From positions 1 to 64,000 of the forward strand of contig NZ_QGDU01000005.1 in the NCBI RefSeq assembly GCF_003149045.1: a stretch of 64,000 nt of DNA, written 5' to 3'. Made by a program: the position numbers and the translations under genes. Positions within the stretch are counted from its first letter, which is position 1. Each line of letters begins with the position of its first letter. Below the pieces are notes generated by a model. The model worked only from the letters and a program-made list of their open reading frames with translations, searched no databases and was not told the origin of the DNA. Below, one piece after another: positions 43,423-54,575 of this stretch. The DNA is from Fibrobacter sp. UWR4. Lineage in GTDB: Bacteria; Fibrobacterota; Fibrobacteria; Fibrobacterales; Fibrobacteraceae.

Positions 43423-44781
43423 CTATTTTTCGGAAGCCCACTCTATTTTCTTTTTGCGAACAAAACGGCCATAAATACAGACCAAAATCACACCTGTCGT
43501 TATCCAGCTTAGGGGATAACAGAACATCAAGGCCTTGAATGTTCCAAATTTGGGGAACATGACAAACACCCAGGAAATTCGGATTCCACAAATGCCAAAC
43601 ACACAAATTAACGTCGGCAACATGGATTTCCCCATGCCGCGAAGGGCGCCGGAAGTCACATCTATAAGCACGTTGATAAATTCCAAGCCTATTACAATGT
43701 AGACTCGGTACATACCTGTTTCAATGGTGGCCTCGTCGTTGGTAAAGATGGATAGAATGGGATGATAGAAAATGCAAGTCAAGGCACCTAGCGTAAAAGT
43801 GGATAGGCCAGACAGCAACAGAGTCCAGCGGACCACCTTCTTGCAGCGTTCAAGATTGCGGGCTCCATAATTTTGCCCCACAAAGGTAACGCAGGCGTGG
43901 CCAAAGGATGCTAGCCAGAAGTAAACGATCAATTCCGGATTCATGGCAACAGCGGAAGCGGCAACCGCCGTAGAACCAAGGCTGTTTATAGCCGATTGAA
44001 TACAAACGTTACTGAAGGAAAAGAGCGCACCCTGAACTCCCGCAGGCAGGCCAATCTTAATCATGCGTCCTAGGATCCATGGCGTAAAGCGCAACTTCCA
44101 GAAATCAAACTTGAAGGGACCCGCTTCCCGTTTTAGGAAGAAGAGCAAAGTCAAGGAACTTATGACATTGGCAATGACCGTCGCAATGGCAACGCCGTCC
44201 ACATCCATGCGGAAGCCCACAACAAAGATTACGTTCAGGACAAGATTGATGGCTCCCGCCACCAGCAAGACATAGAACGGGCGCTTGGTATCTCCCTTAC
44301 TCCGGAGCAGCGCTGCACAGAAATTATACAGCAGGATAAAGGGGATTCCCACAAAGTATATCCGAAAATAAAGGTCCGCCTGCTCCATAATATCCGCAGG
44401 TGTGGAAATGGCGCCAAGAATTGGATGGGCGAATGCGATACCGATTAAGGCGAGCACCAGACCGCACACTAAAGAAATAGCCACAGCCGTATGTACTCCG
44501 CGGGATACCGAACGGGGACGATTCTCCCCTAGGGCATTTGCAACCACCACATTGGCACCTATAGAAAGTCCAACGAAAAGGTTTACCATCAGGTTAATGA
44601 CGAAAGTATTGGCTCCTACGGCAGCCAGGGCCTTGTCTCCCGCAAACTTTCCAACCACGGCCACGTCGGCGGAATTAAACAACTGCTGGAAAATGGAACT
44701 TGCCGCCAGAGGGATTGCAAACTTTAGGATCTTATCCCAAATTGAGCCGGTCAGCAAATCCATGTTTTTCACAGTAGCCAT
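43423..44781 (-). CDS. MATE-family efflux transporter
   Basis: A 452-residue protein with about twelve membrane helices. The pattern (LLTGSIWDKILKFAIPLAASSIFQQLFNSADVAVVGKF..GANVVVANALG) is that of MATE antiporters of the DinF/MepA-like branch, which export cationic drugs or lipid-linked intermediates using Na+ or H+. It is 22 bases before the lipoprotein gene on the same strand. Start at 44781 or at the ATG 44763. Confidence 0.88.
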   Translation of the reverse strand: MATVKNMDLLTGSIWDKILKFAIPLAASSIFQQLFNSADVAVVGKFAGDKALAAVGANTFVINLMVNLFVGLSIGANVVVANALGENRPRSVSRGVHTAVAISLVCGLVLALIGIAFAHPILGAISTPADIMEQADLYFRIYFVGIPFILLYNFCAALLRSKGDTKRPFYVLLVAGAINLVLNVIFVVGFRMDVDGVAIATVIANVISSLTLLFFLKREAGPFKFDFWKLRFTPWILGRMIKIGLPAGVQGALFSFSNVCIQSAINSLGSTAVAASAVAMNPELIVYFWLASFGHACVTFVGQNYGARNLERCKKVVRWTLLLSGLSTFTLGALTCIFYHPILSIFTNDEATIETGMYRVYIVIGLEFINVLIDVTSGALRGMGKSMLPTLICVFGICGIRISWVFVMFPKFGTFKALMFCYPLSWITTGVILVCIYGRFVRKKKIEWASEK

Positions 44782-44867
44782 AATCGCACCCAAATTTAGT
44801 TTCTTGGCACCCCTGCCCAAAGGGTAATTACTAACTTTGTGGCGTAAAAAATTAAACGGAGATTATC

Positions 44868-45965
44868 ATGGGTTTTAAATGTGGTATCGTTGGCCTGCCG
44901 AACGTCGGCAAGAGCACCATCTTTAACGCAATCACTAACGCAGGTGCAGAAGCAGCAAACTATCCGTTCTGCACCATCGACCCCAATGTGGGTATGGTGA
45001 ACGTCCCGGACGCACGTCTTGACGCTCTTGTTAAGGTTTACAACCCCAAGTCCATCGTTCCCGCCGTCACTGAATTCGTGGACATCGCAGGTCTTGTGAA
45101 GGGTGCTGCAAACGGCGAAGGTCTGGGCAACCAGTTCCTCACCCACATCCGTGAATGCCAGGCTATCATGGAAGTGGTCCGCTGCTTCGACGATGGCGAC
45201 ATCGTTCACGTCCACGGTTCCGTTGATCCGGTCCGCGATGTTGAAATCATTGAAACCGAACTGATCCTGAAGGACTTGGAATCTGTGGAAAAGCGCCTGG
45301 CTACCGAAGCCAAGAACGCCCGTATGGGTGGTGCCGAAGCCAAGGCCCGTCTCGCCGCCTGCGAAAAGCTCCGTGACGCCTTCCAGGAGGGCAAGGCTGC
45401 CCGCACTCTCGCAGGTGAAAGTGAGGAAATGGACCAGATCATCAAGGACCTGGCCCTCCTTACCGCAAAGCCCCTGTTCTACTGCGCCAACGTGAAGGAA
45501 GACGACATTCTCACCGGTAACGCCTACGTAGACCAGCTGAAGGAATACGCAGCAAAGAACGGTCACGAAGTGATCATGATCAGCGGCAAGATTGAAGAAG
45601 AACTTTCCCAGATGGAACCGGCCGACAAGGTTGAATTCCTGAAGGACCTGGGTCTCCAGGAATCTGGTCTCGACGCAGTGGTCCGCAAGGGCTACGAAAT
45701 TCTCGGTCTCCGCACCTTCCTCACCGCAGGCGAAAAAGAATGCCGTGCATGGACCTTCGAAGCAGGCTTCAAGGCCCCCCAGTGCGCAGGCGTCATCCAC
45801 TCCGACTTCGAACGCGGCTTCATCCGTGCAGAAACCTTGAGCTACGCCGACTTCGAAAAATACGGCAGCTGGAACGCCGCCAAGGAAGCAGGCGTTCTCC
45901 GCACCGAAGGTAAGGAATACGTGGTGCAGGACGGCGACATCATGCTGTTCCGCTTCAACGTGTAA
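44868..45965 (+). CDS. ychF: Ribosome-associated ATPase YchF (OLA1)
   Basis: A 365-residue P-loop NTPase: [18 protein letters not shown] (G1), [11 protein letters not shown] (G3), the coiled coil (about residues 125-190), the A/GTP base motif region NVKE and the TGS domain at the C-terminus ([18 protein letters not shown] to [11 protein letters not shown]). YchF/OLA1 prefers ATP over GTP and links redox stress to translation. Divergent from the MATE gene. Confidence 0.96.
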   Translation: MGFKCGIVGLPNVGKSTIFNAITNAGAEAANYPFCTIDPNVGMVNVPDARLDALVKVYNPKSIVPAVTEFVDIAGLVKGAANGEGLGNQFLTHIRECQAIMEVVRCFDDGDIVHVHGSVDPVRDVEIIETELILKDLESVEKRLATEAKNARMGGAEAKARLAACEKLRDAFQEGKAARTLAGESEEMDQIIKDLALLTAKPLFYCANVKEDDILTGNAYVDQLKEYAAKNGHEVIMISGKIEEELSQMEPADKVEFLKDLGLQESGLDAVVRKGYEILGLRTFLTAGEKECRAWTFEAGFKAPQCAGVIHSDFERGFIRAETLSYADFEKYGSWNAAKEAGVLRTEGKEYVVQDGDIMLFRFNV

Positions 45966-45990
45966 TAGAACGACATAAGTTTCAAAACAA

Positions 45991-46030
45991 AGACCCGCGG
46001 ACTTAAAACGATCCGCGGGTCATTATTTTT
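45991..46030. terminator. Terminator after ychF
   Basis: GACCCGCGGA (45992-46001), ten-base loop, TCCGCGGGTC (46012-46021), then ATTATTTTTT. Between converging genes. Confidence 0.9.
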
Positions 46031-46058
46031 TCGTGAAGAGGGATATTCCCTACATCAT

Positions 46059-46727
46059 CTAAGCTTTCTTTGCTGCCTTACGGGCCTTCAGCTCCACAAC
46101 GATGGGTCGTATGATGGAAGCCAGGTTCATTGCCGTACCAAAGAAGATCATAAAGGTCGCAGCATAAAGCCCGATGCCAGGTTCCACCTTCAAGATTGGC
46201 ACGCCAATTGCGCCGCTTACTTCGCCAAACTTAGCTAACGCGCCCCACATGGCTACCCAGGTCAACATGCCCAGTGTGATGGATCCTAGGGGAGTAAACA
46301 AAGCAAAGGCGGCGGACAGGATAATGCCAATGAGAATCACCCATAAAAAGCTCATGGGAGGAAGCTGGGGATAATCTGGGGTACGAGCCTTCAATGCAGA
46401 CAGGAAACCGCTTTTTTCAAAACGTTTCAGTTCCGTAGCACCCACTTCGCTCATATCCTCTTCTAGATTAACGCCGGTCATGAGTTTGTAAAGTGTCGGT
46501 TCCATCAGGACCGTTTCCATTTTTTCCACTTGAGGAATTTCCTGGACTTTGCCATCCTGGGTGTCGACCTTTTTCGGTGTGAAATTCGCCCCTGTACAGG
46601 AAACTGTGGCAAAAGGCAATAAAAGAGCGAAGAAAATCAAAAGGTAAGGAACTGCGGTCAACTTCTTGAAGAGTCGCATTTCCTTTGATTTCTTTTCGTT
46701 CTCTCGAACCTCATTACTTTTGGACAT
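46059..46727 (-). CDS. Small membrane protein
   Basis: A 222-residue protein with one N-terminal helix (about residues 22-42) and two or three hydrophobic helices after residue 120. A soluble loop (about 45-115) follows the first helix. I recognise no family. ATG 46727 has GAAGGAAG upstream and overlaps the end of the FGE-domain gene by 14 bases; the longer ORF has no support. Probably co-transcribed and translationally coupled with that gene. Confidence 0.68.
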   Translation of the reverse strand: MSKSNEVRENEKKSKEMRLFKKLTAVPYLLIFFALLLPFATVSCTGANFTPKKVDTQDGKVQEIPQVEKMETVLMEPTLYKLMTGVNLEEDMSEVGATELKRFEKSGFLSALKARTPDYPQLPPMSFLWVILIGIILSAAFALFTPLGSITLGMLTWVAMWGALAKFGEVSGAIGVPILKVEPGIGLYAATFMIFFGTAMNLASIIRPIVVELKARKAAKKA

Positions 46728-48981
46728 TTGCTTCCTTCTTGACGGCGTCGCCATCAAAAACAGATATGGGGAATGCGCAACGGAAACCGATTGCGTCGGA
46801 CCAGTAACGCGGATCTTCATCATCGCTTTCAGTCAGATTCAGACGAGATTCGCGATCCTTCCAGGAACCACCCTTATATACCTTATGGGAGCCCATCATG
46901 GCACCAGTAGGATTGGAGGATTCCACCCAGAAAGAGAACATGAAGTAGCTGTCACGGGTCCATTCGGCTACGTTACCGGACATATCGTAAATGCTCCATT
47001 CGTTGGGCTTACGGAGTGCCACCTGCTGAGGACCATAGCCAGGATTCTTCTTGCCCAGCTTATAGGAATTATCACGGAAGACGGCATACTTCGTCGGGTC
47101 AGGTTCTTCATCCAGATTCCAGAGAGAGCCTTCGTTATTGTCGGCACGGCCAGCAAATTCCCACTGAGCTTCTGTAGGAAGGTCGCCGCCAATCAGCTGG
47201 CAGAATGCGCGGGCATCATCCCAGTTAATGTTGTGAACCGGCTTGTTGGGATCCTGGAAGGAAGACTTGTCCTTGATCTTCTTATCCTTTTCAACACGAT
47301 CCATCACGTCTCTGAAGAACTGCTGAGTCACTTCGGTGGTCTGGATTGCGAAAGGAGACATGGTAACTACACGGCCGTAATAACGGAACTTGCCGGAATC
47401 AAGGAGAGCCACCGTGCCATGTTCACGATCACGGACAATTCGAGGAGCGTTCATCTTGACTTCAGCATCGATGTCATTTGCACGCTGCAGTGCGATAGCC
47501 AGACTATCGGCAGCATCCTGAGCATCCGCAACCTGTTGAACAGTTTCCTGCTTTTCTTCTTCCTTAGGACGGTTGAGCCAAGCCTTCACTTCGTCCTGAT
47601 CGCGAATATGGGCGGGCAGGACGAATTCACCCTTGTTCGCCACTTCTGCGCCATTGATCGTTACATCCAGATGATCATAACGATACTGGAAACGTCCCAA
47701 CATCACCCCCTGGTTATAAATCCAGACAGGCTTGTTGTTTGCCAAAGTCAGGGAGAACTTCACATCTCCGCCATCCGTAAGTAAGCCATAGAAATCAGCA
47801 GCGGAAAGACCATCCACGGTACCGACCCATGCCACGTCGTAACGAGCCTTTTCCTGACCGAAGAAAATCTTAACCGCTACAATCGGACGATTCTGAGCCT
47901 GTTCGTCATACACAGGTTCTACACGAGCGGGAGCCACGGAACCACGAAGCGGCAAGGCTTCCAGACTATCCTTCTTTGCATGAAGGGCACGGCCAACTTC
48001 ACTAGCGCCACCCAGCTTATCACTGCGCCACTGATCCTTGGCATTGCGGCGAGTCACTTCAAAGCGATTCAGGTAATCCTGGTAACGGTCATCAGCCTTA
48101 CCTACGCCAAGCTTCAGGCAGTTCTGGGCAGCAGGATAAATCTTTGCGAATTCATTGGTATCCACCAAGGACACATTGCTTTCCAGTTCGCGGACAAAAG
48201 CATCATAGAGGGCTTCCACGTCTTCCAAAGTCTTAGCCTGAGCCACTTTTTCCTTGGTAATGGAAATCTTTGCAGACATGTTTGCGCCTGCGGTATCTGC
48301 CATCGGCAATTCAGGCTTGAAAGTCAGGACCTGGCCTTCCTGGAGTGAGACGGCCTCAACAAAGGGCAGACGACCAGGGGCGGAAAAGGAGAAGGCATAC
48401 ATGCCGGGAGCCAACGGATAAACCAGAGAGGACACCTGTCTGATGGTGGGAGTAATCGCAACCGTTTCCAAACCAGGAATCGACTGATCAATGGCAATAA
48501 CACCCGGAAGCTCCGTTTCCTTCAGCTGCTGCCATTTACCATTCTTCATAAAGAACAGCTTCGGCACACGGGAGGAATAAATGTATTCCCTATCAAAATA
48601 AATGTCATTTTCATCCAGGAATGCCTTGCTATTCTGGGAGGCATAAAAACGCATGGTCACCACTTCGGAAGACTTCAGGTAATTATCCTTCAGGCTAAAG
48701 GCGTGAAGATGCTCATAAGCTTCCAGATCCGGTCTGCCCACATACCAGTTATATTCCTTGGGGCCAACCTTCTTACGGAAGTAGAAAGTATTGGTGCGAA
48801 GAGGTACCTTAGGTGTTTCAGAAAGGTTCAGGCCCTTCTTATCCATGGCAAAGCCCATATCGGACTGTAAGGCAACTCCATTCTTGAACATATTGGGAGC
48901 AATCTTGAAATTACGATCGCTATCGGCAAAGGAAATAGCCGGAACCAACAGCAAGAGAGGCAACAAACGCTTAAAAGACAT
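46714..48981 (-). CDS. Exported protein with C-terminal FGE/SUMF1 domain
   Basis: A 755-residue protein with a signal peptide (ending ISFADS). The C-terminal part, from about residue 530, is an FGE-sulfatase-type fold: SPFAIQTTEVTQQFF, VHNINWDDARAFCQLIGGDLPTEAQWEFAG, YDMSGNVAEWTRDS, YKGGSWKDRES and IGFRCAF. No sulfatase gene is near. The long N-terminal part (residues 25-500) has beta-rich regions and I do not recognise it. Such domains also occur in bacterial surface proteins unrelated to sulfatase maturation (GldJ/GldK type). AAGGAG lies five bases before the ATG. Confidence 0.8.
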   Translation of the reverse strand: MSFKRLLPLLLLVPAISFADSDRNFKIAPNMFKNGVALQSDMGFAMDKKGLNLSETPKVPLRTNTFYFRKKVGPKEYNWYVGRPDLEAYEHLHAFSLKDNYLKSSEVVTMRFYASQNSKAFLDENDIYFDREYIYSSRVPKLFFMKNGKWQQLKETELPGVIAIDQSIPGLETVAITPTIRQVSSLVYPLAPGMYAFSFSAPGRLPFVEAVSLQEGQVLTFKPELPMADTAGANMSAKISITKEKVAQAKTLEDVEALYDAFVRELESNVSLVDTNEFAKIYPAAQNCLKLGVGKADDRYQDYLNRFEVTRRNAKDQWRSDKLGGASEVGRALHAKKDSLEALPLRGSVAPARVEPVYDEQAQNRPIVAVKIFFGQEKARYDVAWVGTVDGLSAADFYGLLTDGGDVKFSLTLANNKPVWIYNQGVMLGRFQYRYDHLDVTINGAEVANKGEFVLPAHIRDQDEVKAWLNRPKEEEKQETVQQVADAQDAADSLAIALQRANDIDAEVKMNAPRIVRDREHGTVALLDSGKFRYYGRVVTMSPFAIQTTEVTQQFFRDVMDRVEKDKKIKDKSSFQDPNKPVHNINWDDARAFCQLIGGDLPTEAQWEFAGRADNNEGSLWNLDEEPDPTKYAVFRDNSYKLGKKNPGYGPQQVALRKPNEWSIYDMSGNVAEWTRDSYFMFSFWVESSNPTGAMMGSHKVYKGGSWKDRESRLNLTESDDEDPRYWSDAIGFRCAFPISVFDGDAVKKEANVQK

Positions 48982-49085
48982 AAAGTCTCCTTTTATAACC
49001 ATTAGACACGTCCAAAAAGGTGTCCATTTTCTTACTTAAAAATAACATTTTTATGTAAAATTGCGAAAACATGCCAAAAAAGGGA

Positions 49086-52000
49086 CTAATTATTAGGCCC
49101 CATTTCCAGCAAATGGCCTCCTTCGGAGCCACCCACAGGACCCAATTCCACCTTCCAGTCGGCCAGACGGATGATATCCGGATGATGTTCAATAACAATG
49201 ACCGTATCCCCGCGGGCAGACAGTCTTCGCATCAAATTCCACAAAATCTGAATATCCTTCAGGTGGAGGCCGGTTGTAGGCTCATCCAGCAGGTAGACCG
49301 TTTCGGTGGCATTCTTGCGAGTCAGTTCCGCAGCCAGTTTCAGACGCTGGTTTTCACCGCCACTCATGGTTGTGACCGGCTGGCCCAATTTTACATAAGG
49401 AAGACCCACATCTCGAAGTGTTTCCAGCTTGGGTAAAATCTTAGGCTGATCCTTGAAAAATTCGCAGGCATCCACCACACGCATGTCCAATACGTCGGCA
49501 ATGTTTTTACCCTTAAAGGTAACACTCAAGGTTTCCTGGTTGTACCGCTTGCCGCCACAAGCTTCGCAGGTTTCCCATACGTCCGAAAGGAAGTGCATTT
49601 CCACAGAAATGACGCCTCGTCCTTCACAAGCTTCGCAGCGCCCGCGGGCCAAGTTATAGCTGAAACGGCCATAGTCAAAGCCCTTGATCTTGGATTGTTC
49701 CAGTTTACTGAACAGTTTGCGGATATCATCAAAGACCCCTGTAAAGCTAGCCGGAGTACTGCGGGGTGTTCCAGAAATAGGGCTCTGGTCCACAAGCAGC
49801 ACTTCCCCGCTCTGCTTTTTCTTGCCCCGAGCCTGGAACTTCTTTTTCAAGGCAGGATAAATTTCGTCCATGACCATGGAGCTCTTTCCTGAACCGGAGA
49901 CACCGCAAACGACGCTGACCGCCCCCTTGGGGAACTTTACGGACAGATTTTTCAGGTTGTTATGGTTCAAGCCGTTAAATTCGTAGAACTCCGTAGATTC
50001 CGTAATACGGATGGGAGTCACCTCGTTGGCCACGGGGGTCTGACGAGTCAGGAATTTCACGGTCTCGCTACGAGGGAACTGCTGCAGAGCATAAGGCTTT
50101 GCCAGCAACTGGGGGGAACCTTCCGCAACCACTTCACCGCCGAAGTCACCTGCACCAGGCCCCATATCGATAATATGGTCAGCAGCTTCCATCATCTTCA
50201 TATCGTGTTCCACCACCACCAGGGTATTTCCCAAGTCGCGGAGACGATAGAGGGTGTCCAGCAATTTGGCAGTATCACTTTCATGAAGGCCAACTGTGGG
50301 TTCGTCCAGAACGTAGAGCACCCCTTCCAGGCCGCTACCAATCTGTGAGGCAAGACGGATTCGCTGGGATTCGCCCCCACTCAAAGTGTCTCCCGCACGG
50401 TCAAGGCCAATATACCCGAGACCCACAGACTTCAGGAAGTCCAGTCGTCCGATAATTTCACGCAGGAGCGGTTCTGCAATGGAACGCTTGCCCTCTGCAT
50501 TTTTCTCGCCAGCAAAGTCCACCCCGGCGAACCAATCCCGGGCATCGGCGATACTCATGTGATGAACATCCATGATGTTCTTGCCTGCAATGCGAACCCC
50601 GAGATATTCCGGCTTTAGACGTTCCCCATGGCAGCTGGGGCATACCTTCGGCGAATCCTTTTTACCATCCTTCAGGTAGCCAAGGCCCAGACAGGTTTCG
50701 CAGGCGCCCCAGTGCGTATTAAAGCTGAAGAGCTTGGGATTGAGAGAACTATCCATGTACCAGCCACATTCAGCGCAGCCCGGCTTTTCGCTGGCGGAAA
50801 GACGTTCGTGTCCCTCGGAATCCAGATAAAGGATACCGTTGCCATCGCGATAGGCACGTTCAAACGCTTCTACCAGACGGGCACGATTTTCCTCCTTCAC
50901 CACCACCTGATCGACAATTGCAAGAAGCTGCTTTTCCCGGGTAGGAATCTTAGGCAGAGGCAAGTCCACCAGGTCCTTCCCCAGGTAAACCTTACGGTAG
51001 CCCTTTTCCGTCAGGATCTTGGACAGTTTGATGACATCCTTAATTTCAAAAGGAGCAAGGACTGTTACCATCTTGCCTTCGTCACGACTGAACGCCAACT
51101 GCATCAAATCGCCTGCGGCAAAGGAATCTACAGGCTTACCGCAATGGAGGCAATGAGGAGTTCCTGCTCGGGACCAGAAAATACGGAAGTAGTCGTAAAT
51201 TTCCGTGAGGGTCGCCACCGTACTGCGAGGGCTCTTGCTTGCACTTTTTTGATCGATGGCGATAGCCGGAGCAAGACCGGAAATGGAATCGATGCTACCG
51301 CGGTCCGGGCGGCCCAGGAAGCGACGGGCGTAAGTGCTTAACGTTTCTACGAAACGGCGCTGGCCTTCGCTAAACAAGGTGTGGAACGCAAGGCTGGATT
51401 TACCGGAACCCGAAACACCTGTCACCACCGTCAATTTATGGCGGGGGATTGTCACATCAATATTTTTCAGGTTGTGCTTACGTGCGCCACGAACTTCAAT
51501 ATCCAGGGACGGACCTTCCGTTTCGCCAGCGGTTCCCTTGATGGACGATGCGAACGCATTGTAGCGGGCCTTATTTTCGGCAAGATGTCCCATGAGCTGA
51601 CTGATGGGTTTGTTCTCCCCATGTTTCTTTGCCAATACAGGCGCCAGGTATCTACCGGTTTCAGATTTCTTACATTTGGCAATTTGTTCCGGAGTACCAG
51701 TAGCCACAATCTTACCGCCGTGAACACCGGCATCAGGGCCTAGATCCACAATCCAGTCGGCACACTTGATCACATCTAGGTTATGTTCAATGATGACAAT
51801 GCTATTGCCCAAGCTGCGGAGGCGATTGAGGCAATCCATCAATTTACGGATATCTTCAAAATGCAGACCCGTTGTCGGTTCGTCCAGCAAGTACAAAGTC
51901 TTGCCGGTCCCCGGTCGACGAAGTTCCGACGCAATCTTGATACGCTGGGCTTCGCCACCGCTCAATGTGGTGGAAGGCTGGCCCAAGGTCAAGTAACCTA

Positions 52001-54428
52001 GACCCACTTCACAAAGCAAATTCAAGGGTTGGGCGATGCGGGGCTGATCCTTGAAAAATTCCGCAGCGTCACTGATGCTCATGTCTAGAATTTCAGAAAC
52101 ATTCTTGCCCTTGAAATAAACTTCCCGCGTGGCGTCGTTAAAGCGCTTGCCGTTACACACTTCGCAGGTTACCTGGACAGAAGGCAGGATATGCATGTCC
52201 ACCACCTTCACACCGGCGCCTTCACAGGCATCGCAACGACCTCCCTTCACGTTAAAGCTGAAACGGCTCTTGGAGTAACCGCGAATCTTACTTTCTTCCA
52301 TACCCGCAAAAAGATCACGGATGTCATCCCAAATCTTGGTATAAGTTGCAGGATTGCTTCGAGGGGTGCGGCCAATGGGCGTCTGGTCAATTTCAATGAC
52401 CTTGTCTATATTTTCAAGACCTTCCAGATGGTCGAACTTTCCCACCGGTTCTTCGGAATTGAAAAAGACACGAGCCAGTTCGCGACGGAGAATCTGGTTC
52501 ACCAAGGTACTCTTACCGGAACCCGAAACACCTGTCACCACCGTCAAAGCACCATCCAGAGGGATTTCCACATCGATGTTCTTCAGGTTGTTTTCGGTAG
52601 CGCCACAGACTTTCAGCTTAGGCGTATCCCTGGTAATCTTCTTACGTTCCTTTGGAATTTCAATGGCCTTACGTCCACTAAGATATGCGCCAGTCAGTGA
52701 AGCCTTGTTTTTTTCCAGTTCGTCCACAGTGCCTGCGGCAATAATGCGTCCGCCTTCCACGCCTGCGCCAGGGCCCACATCAATCACATAATCTGCATGA
52801 CGCATGGTATCTTCGTCATGTTCCACCACGATAAGGCTGTTCCCTTGGGCGCGCAAGTGCTCCAGCATTTCAAGAAGTTTATCGTTATCGCGGGGATGCA
52901 AGCCAATACTCGGTTCATCCATCACGTAGAGCACACCTTGCAGGCCGGCGCCTACCGCACTTGCCAAGCGAATACGTTGAGCTTCCCCGCCACTGAGGGT
53001 GGACGCCTTTCGGGAAATGTTCAGGTAGCCAAGGCCCACTGCATTCAGGAAGCTCAGGCGTCCGCGAATTTCCTTCAGGATTTCACGACCAATATGCATT
53101 TCACGATCGCTTAAATCCAGTTTATTAAAGAACTCCACGGATTTTTCTACGGACCATTCCGTCATTTCCGTCAAGTTTACTCCATGGAACTGAACCGCAT
53201 TAGCAGAGCGATTGATTCGGGTTCCCTTACATTCGGGACAGACGCCAATATTCATGTACTTTCGGAAGTGGAAAATATGCCACATGTCCCAAAGTTCCTG
53301 GATAATATCGATGACGCCACGTTCGCTTCCGCTGGGAGTGCCGTAAAGGATTGCGTGCTGCTGAGCAGGTTTAAGCTTATTCCAGGGAGTATCTAAAGTG
53401 AACTTCATTTCGCTAGCGATGGTACGCAGATTGCGCCAACCATAATCGCTAAAGATAATCGTTCCCGTATCCTTTTTCTGGACGGCAAGAGCGCCCTGCT
53501 TCAAGGACAACGTCTTGTCGGGAACGATCAAGTCCAAATCAAATTCGCAGGACTCCCCCATACCCTTACAGACAGGGCAACGGCCCTTCGGATCGTTAAA
53601 GCTAAAGAATCGCGGTTCCAATTCGGGAATGGAAATATTGCACTTGGGACAAGCGAGAAGCGTGCCCTGAAGGCGATAATCCTCACGACCTTCTCCCGTA
53701 GCTGCGGCAGATCCAAACAGGAAGGATACCAGCTTGCCATCCGTCAGTTTCAAGGCTCCTTCCAACGCTTCGCGAAGGCGGCTCATGTTTTTTCTTTCGA
53801 GGGTCAGACGGTCAATGACCGCTTCGATCGTATGCTTCTCATAACGGACAAGGGGCGGAACATCTTCAATGCGGTAGATGACTCCGTCTACGCGGGCGCG
53901 GACGAAACCGTTCTCCTTCAGTTCCGCCAATTCCTTGCGGTATTCACCCTTGCGTTCCTGTACAATGGGAGCCATCACCGTGACTTGCTTATTTTCGTCA
54001 CTGGCATAAAGATTATCTACAATCTGATCCACCGTCTGAGCCTGAATCACACGACCGCAATTGGGACAATGAGGGATTCCCAGACGGGCAAACAGCAATC
54101 GGTAATGATCCAGAATTTCCACCACGGTACCTACCGTACTGCGGGGATTGCGGTTCACCGTTTTCTGGTCGATGGAAATGGTGGGAGAAATTCCGCGGAC
54201 ACTTTCCACATCCGGGTGCTTCATGCGGCCGATAAATTGACGGGCATAAGCGGAAAGGGATTCCACGAACCTACGCTGACCTTCCTGGAAGACCGTATCG
54301 AAGGCAAGACTGGACTTGCCCGATCCCGACACACCTGTGACCACCACGATGGAGTCGCGAGGAATGGAAAGGCTTACATTTCGGAGGTTATGCTCGTGAG
54401 CGTCGCGAATTTCAATGGACTTGGTCAT
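49086..54428 (-). CDS. uvrA: Double-length UvrA (two UvrA proteins in one chain)
   Basis: A 1780-residue protein about twice the normal UvrA length (940). Residues 1 to about 945 form one UvrA and about 980 to 1780 a second. Four intact Walker A loops GVSGSGKS are seen (about residues 32, 634, 1004, 1508) and four ABC signatures ([52 protein letters not shown]). Each half has the UvrB-interaction region and zinc-finger Cys clusters ([11 protein letters not shown] and [11 protein letters not shown]). The linker near residues 945-985 is [18 protein letters not shown] and on. UvrA recognises DNA damage as a dimer, so this may be a covalent dimer. No frameshift breaks it. Confidence 0.93.
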   Translation of the reverse strand: MTKSIEIRDAHEHNLRNVSLSIPRDSIVVVTGVSGSGKSSLAFDTVFQEGQRRFVESLSAYARQFIGRMKHPDVESVRGISPTISIDQKTVNRNPRSTVGTVVEILDHYRLLFARLGIPHCPNCGRVIQAQTVDQIVDNLYASDENKQVTVMAPIVQERKGEYRKELAELKENGFVRARVDGVIYRIEDVPPLVRYEKHTIEAVIDRLTLERKNMSRLREALEGALKLTDGKLVSFLFGSAAATGEGREDYRLQGTLLACPKCNISIPELEPRFFSFNDPKGRCPVCKGMGESCEFDLDLIVPDKTLSLKQGALAVQKKDTGTIIFSDYGWRNLRTIASEMKFTLDTPWNKLKPAQQHAILYGTPSGSERGVIDIIQELWDMWHIFHFRKYMNIGVCPECKGTRINRSANAVQFHGVNLTEMTEWSVEKSVEFFNKLDLSDREMHIGREILKEIRGRLSFLNAVGLGYLNISRKASTLSGGEAQRIRLASAVGAGLQGVLYVMDEPSIGLHPRDNDKLLEMLEHLRAQGNSLIVVEHDEDTMRHADYVIDVGPGAGVEGGRIIAAGTVDELEKNKASLTGAYLSGRKAIEIPKERKKITRDTPKLKVCGATENNLKNIDVEIPLDGALTVVTGVSGSGKSTLVNQILRRELARVFFNSEEPVGKFDHLEGLENIDKVIEIDQTPIGRTPRSNPATYTKIWDDIRDLFAGMEESKIRGYSKSRFSFNVKGGRCDACEGAGVKVVDMHILPSVQVTCEVCNGKRFNDATREVYFKGKNVSEILDMSISDAAEFFKDQPRIAQPLNLLCEVGLGYLTLGQPSTTLSGGEAQRIKIASELRRPGTGKTLYLLDEPTTGLHFEDIRKLMDCLNRLRSLGNSIVIIEHNLDVIKCADWIVDLGPDAGVHGGKIVATGTPEQIAKCKKSETGRYLAPVLAKKHGENKPISQLMGHLAENKARYNAFASSIKGTAGETEGPSLDIEVRGARKHNLKNIDVTIPRHKLTVVTGVSGSGKSSLAFHTLFSEGQRRFVETLSTYARRFLGRPDRGSIDSISGLAPAIAIDQKSASKSPRSTVATLTEIYDYFRIFWSRAGTPHCLHCGKPVDSFAAGDLMQLAFSRDEGKMVTVLAPFEIKDVIKLSKILTEKGYRKVYLGKDLVDLPLPKIPTREKQLLAIVDQVVVKEENRARLVEAFERAYRDGNGILYLDSEGHERLSASEKPGCAECGWYMDSSLNPKLFSFNTHWGACETCLGLGYLKDGKKDSPKVCPSCHGERLKPEYLGVRIAGKNIMDVHHMSIADARDWFAGVDFAGEKNAEGKRSIAEPLLREIIGRLDFLKSVGLGYIGLDRAGDTLSGGESQRIRLASQIGSGLEGVLYVLDEPTVGLHESDTAKLLDTLYRLRDLGNTLVVVEHDMKMMEAADHIIDMGPGAGDFGGEVVAEGSPQLLAKPYALQQFPRSETVKFLTRQTPVANEVTPIRITESTEFYEFNGLNHNNLKNLSVKFPKGAVSVVCGVSGSGKSSMVMDEIYPALKKKFQARGKKKQSGEVLLVDQSPISGTPRSTPASFTGVFDDIRKLFSKLEQSKIKGFDYGRFSYNLARGRCEACEGRGVISVEMHFLSDVWETCEACGGKRYNQETLSVTFKGKNIADVLDMRVVDACEFFKDQPKILPKLETLRDVGLPYVKLGQPVTTMSGGENQRLKLAAELTRKNATETVYLLDEPTTGLHLKDIQILWNLMRRLSARGDTVIVIEHHPDIIRLADWKVELGPVGGSEGGHLLEMGPNN

Positions 54429-54448
54429 GACACAAATATAGTAAACAT

Positions 54449-54475
54449 TTGAGCATACATCAATATTACTATATT
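54449..54475 (+). promoter_or_regulatory. Possible tRNA-Ala promoter
   Basis: TTGAGC at 54449-54454 and TATATT at 54470-54475, spacing 15, twelve bases upstream of the tRNA. Spacing is short, so this is a weak call. Confidence 0.35.
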
Positions 54476-54487
54476 TTAGAAATCTAT

Positions 54488-54560
54488 GGGGATATAGCTC
54501 AGTTGGTAGAGCAACTGGTTCGCAATCAGTAGGTCATGGGTTCGACTCCCACTATCTCCA
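54488..54560 (+). tRNA. tRNA-Ala (CGC)
   Basis: The cloverleaf is complete: acceptor GGGGATA/TATCTCC with the G3:U70 alanine identity pair, D-arm GCTC..GAGC, anticodon stem ACTGG/TCAGT with loop TTCGCAA giving anticodon CGC (reads GCG), and T-arm ATGGG-TTCGACT-CCCAC with one A-C mismatch. The discriminator is A. CCA is not encoded. Confidence 0.9.
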
Positions 54561-54575
54561 CTAAAGAGGAATGTT

